From Bacteroidales bacterium (GTDB taxonomy: Bacteria; Bacteroidota; Bacteroidia; Bacteroidales; P3): DNA of 6,442 bases. Below the pieces are notes generated by a model that worked only from the letters and a program-made list of their open reading frames with translations, made no database searches and was not told the DNA's origin. The stretch spans positions 1 to 6,442 of the forward strand of contig JAGCLI010000163.1 of the NCBI GenBank assembly GCA_017647065.1, given 5' to 3'. Position numbers and translations under genes: made by a program. Positions 5,372 through 6,442 of the stretch are shown here, piece by piece (within the stretch, counting starts at the first letter, position 1; each line of letters starts with the position of its first letter).

Positions 5372-6442
5372 ATGAGAAAGTTATCTTACCTTTTACTATT
5401 TTTGGCGTTATTGCCACTCGGATTGTTTGCTCAAAAGAATAAATCTTTTGAAATCAAGAATGGTGATTTTTATTTGAATGGCAAAGCAACTCCTATCTAT
5501 TCGGGAGAGATGCATTACTCGCGCATTCCACACCAATATTGGCGTCATAGATTTCAAATGATGAGAGCAATGGGCTTAAATGCTGTTGCTACTTATGTTT
5601 TTTGGAATTGGCACGAGCAAGAACAAGGTAAATGGGATTTTGAGGGTGATAAGGATTTGGCAGAGTACATAAAAATTGCAGGAGAAGAGGGTTTAATGGT
5701 AATTCTTCGTCCCGGACCATACGTTTGTGCCGAATGGGAGTTTGGAGGTTATCCTTGGTGGTTACAAAACATTGAAGGCATGGAAATTCGCCGCGACAAC
5801 GAGCAATTTTTGAAATATACTAAGCTTTATATTGAAAGACTTTTCAAGGAAGTTGGTCATTTGCAATGCACAAAAGGCGGTCCTATCATAATGATTCAAT
5901 GCGAAAACGAATTTGGTTCTTACGTTGCTCAACGTACAGACATTAGTTTAGAACAGCATCGTGCCTATAATGCAAAGATAAAACAGCAATTGATTGATGC
6001 GGGGTTTGATGTTCCTATGTTTACTTCCGATGGTAGTTGGTTATTCGAGGGTGGTAGCACTCCTAATGCTCTTCCTACTGCAAACGGTGAAAGCAATATT
6101 GAGAATTTGAAAAGGGTTGTCAATAAATATCATAATAACCAAGGGCCTTATATGGTGGCTGAGTTTTATTCCGGTTGGTTATCTCATTGGGCAGAGCCGT
6201 TTCCTCAAACCGATGCTTCAAGTCTTGCACGTCAAACAGAGGATTATTTGAAAAATGATGTGTCTTTCAATTTTTATATGGTGCATGGAGGAACTAATTT
6301 CGGTTTTACAAGTGGTGCAAATTATGATAAGAAACGTGATATTCAACCCGATTTGACAAGTTATGACTACAACGCTCCTATAAGTGAGGCAGGTTGGGCA
6401 ACAGCAAAGTATGATTCTATTCGTAATGTTATGAAAAAATAT
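5372..6442 (+). CDS. Secreted GH35 beta-galactosidase, N-terminal 357 residues (3' truncated by window)
   Basis: This is a family GH35 beta-galactosidase that removes terminal beta-galactosyl residues by a retaining mechanism. The frame is open from ATG 5372 to the window end with no stop (357 codons); full-length family members are usually 600-800 aa, so the C-terminal beta domains lie outside. A signal peptide (MRKLSYLLLFLALLPLGLFA, cleavage before Q21) starts the protein. The TIM-barrel domain is nearly complete: YSGEMHYSRIP (43-53), VFWNWHE (76-82), LRPGPYVCAEWEFGGYPWWL (112-131), the GH35 signature GGPIIMIQCENEF (169-181) with predicted acid/base E180, the nucleophile motif MVAEFYSGW with E264, and FYMVHGGTNFGFTSGA (301-316). 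It diverges from the GH27 gene across a 70-bp shared control region, so the two may be controlled together. There is no lipobox cysteine after the signal peptide, so it is probably periplasmic or secreted rather than a surface lipoprotein. Confidence 0.95.
   Translation, partial: MRKLSYLLLFLALLPLGLFAQKNKSFEIKNGDFYLNGKATPIYSGEMHYSRIPHQYWRHRFQMMRAMGLNAVATYVFWNWHEQEQGKWDFEGDKDLAEYIKIAGEEGLMVILRPGPYVCAEWEFGGYPWWLQNIEGMEIRRDNEQFLKYTKLYIERLFKEVGHLQCTKGGPIIMIQCENEFGSYVAQRTDISLEQHRAYNAKIKQQLIDAGFDVPMFTSDGSWLFEGGSTPNALPTANGESNIENLKRVVNKYHNNQGPYMVAEFYSGWLSHWAEPFPQTDASSLARQTEDYLKNDVSFNFYMVHGGTNFGFTSGANYDKKRDIQPDLTSYDYNAPISEAGWATAKYDSIRNVMKKY

Noticed and set aside
1..6442. tRNA, rRNA, insertion sequence or phage integration site
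   Set aside because: No transposase or integrase, terminal inverted repeats, or tRNA-like cloverleaf segments were recognised on either strand by eye.

Overview
The window looks like a chromosomal stretch from a low-GC member of the Bacteroidetes, most likely order Bacteroidales. I infer this from three things. The proteins have the Bacteroidetes forms of their families: a Wzz/BY-kinase fusion with the 'YLYLLQKREENEL' segment, a PHP-type phosphatase, a short sigma-70 factor, and GH27 and GH35 enzymes with 'FAQ'/'KAQ' signal-peptide ends. There are no Shine-Dalgarno boxes. TAnnTTTG (-7) promoter elements are present in front of secreted enzymes. I cannot name the genus.

Left part (1-2873, + strand): the tail of an exopolysaccharide/capsule cluster. 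It holds the 3' part of a chain-length-determinant/tyrosine autokinase with a ten-tyrosine tail, then 14 bp later a PHP-family protein-tyrosine phosphatase (probable TTG start), then 4 bp later an integral-membrane acyltransferase of the OafA/AT3 type. Kinase and phosphatase form the usual phosphorylation/dephosphorylation switch for polymer assembly. The acyltransferase probably decorates the polymer with acetyl or similar groups. No glycosyltransferase is visible; any would lie upstream, outside the window.

Middle (2874-3693): a 224-bp AT-rich spacer holds two copies of a 23-bp dyad in direct repeat at 31-bp spacing, and a separate 20-bp palindrome. It leads into a solitary ECF-type sigma factor with no anti-sigma gene next to it. 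A strong 14-bp hairpin between the convergent sigma and GH27 genes is a bidirectional terminator.

Right part (3694-6442): two divergent secreted glycoside hydrolases, a GH27 alpha-galactosidase-type enzyme with a C-terminal carbohydrate-binding-like domain (- strand) and a GH35 beta-galactosidase (+ strand, cut by the window end). They share a 70-bp intergenic region with one good -7 element on each strand. The pair suggests release of terminal alpha- and beta-galactosyl residues from a glycan, but no SusC/SusD genes are in view. Nothing in the window is clearly a new system. The most interesting unexplained signals are the twin dyads after the acyltransferase, the palindrome upstream of the sigma factor, and the almost leaderless arrangement of the GH27 gene.
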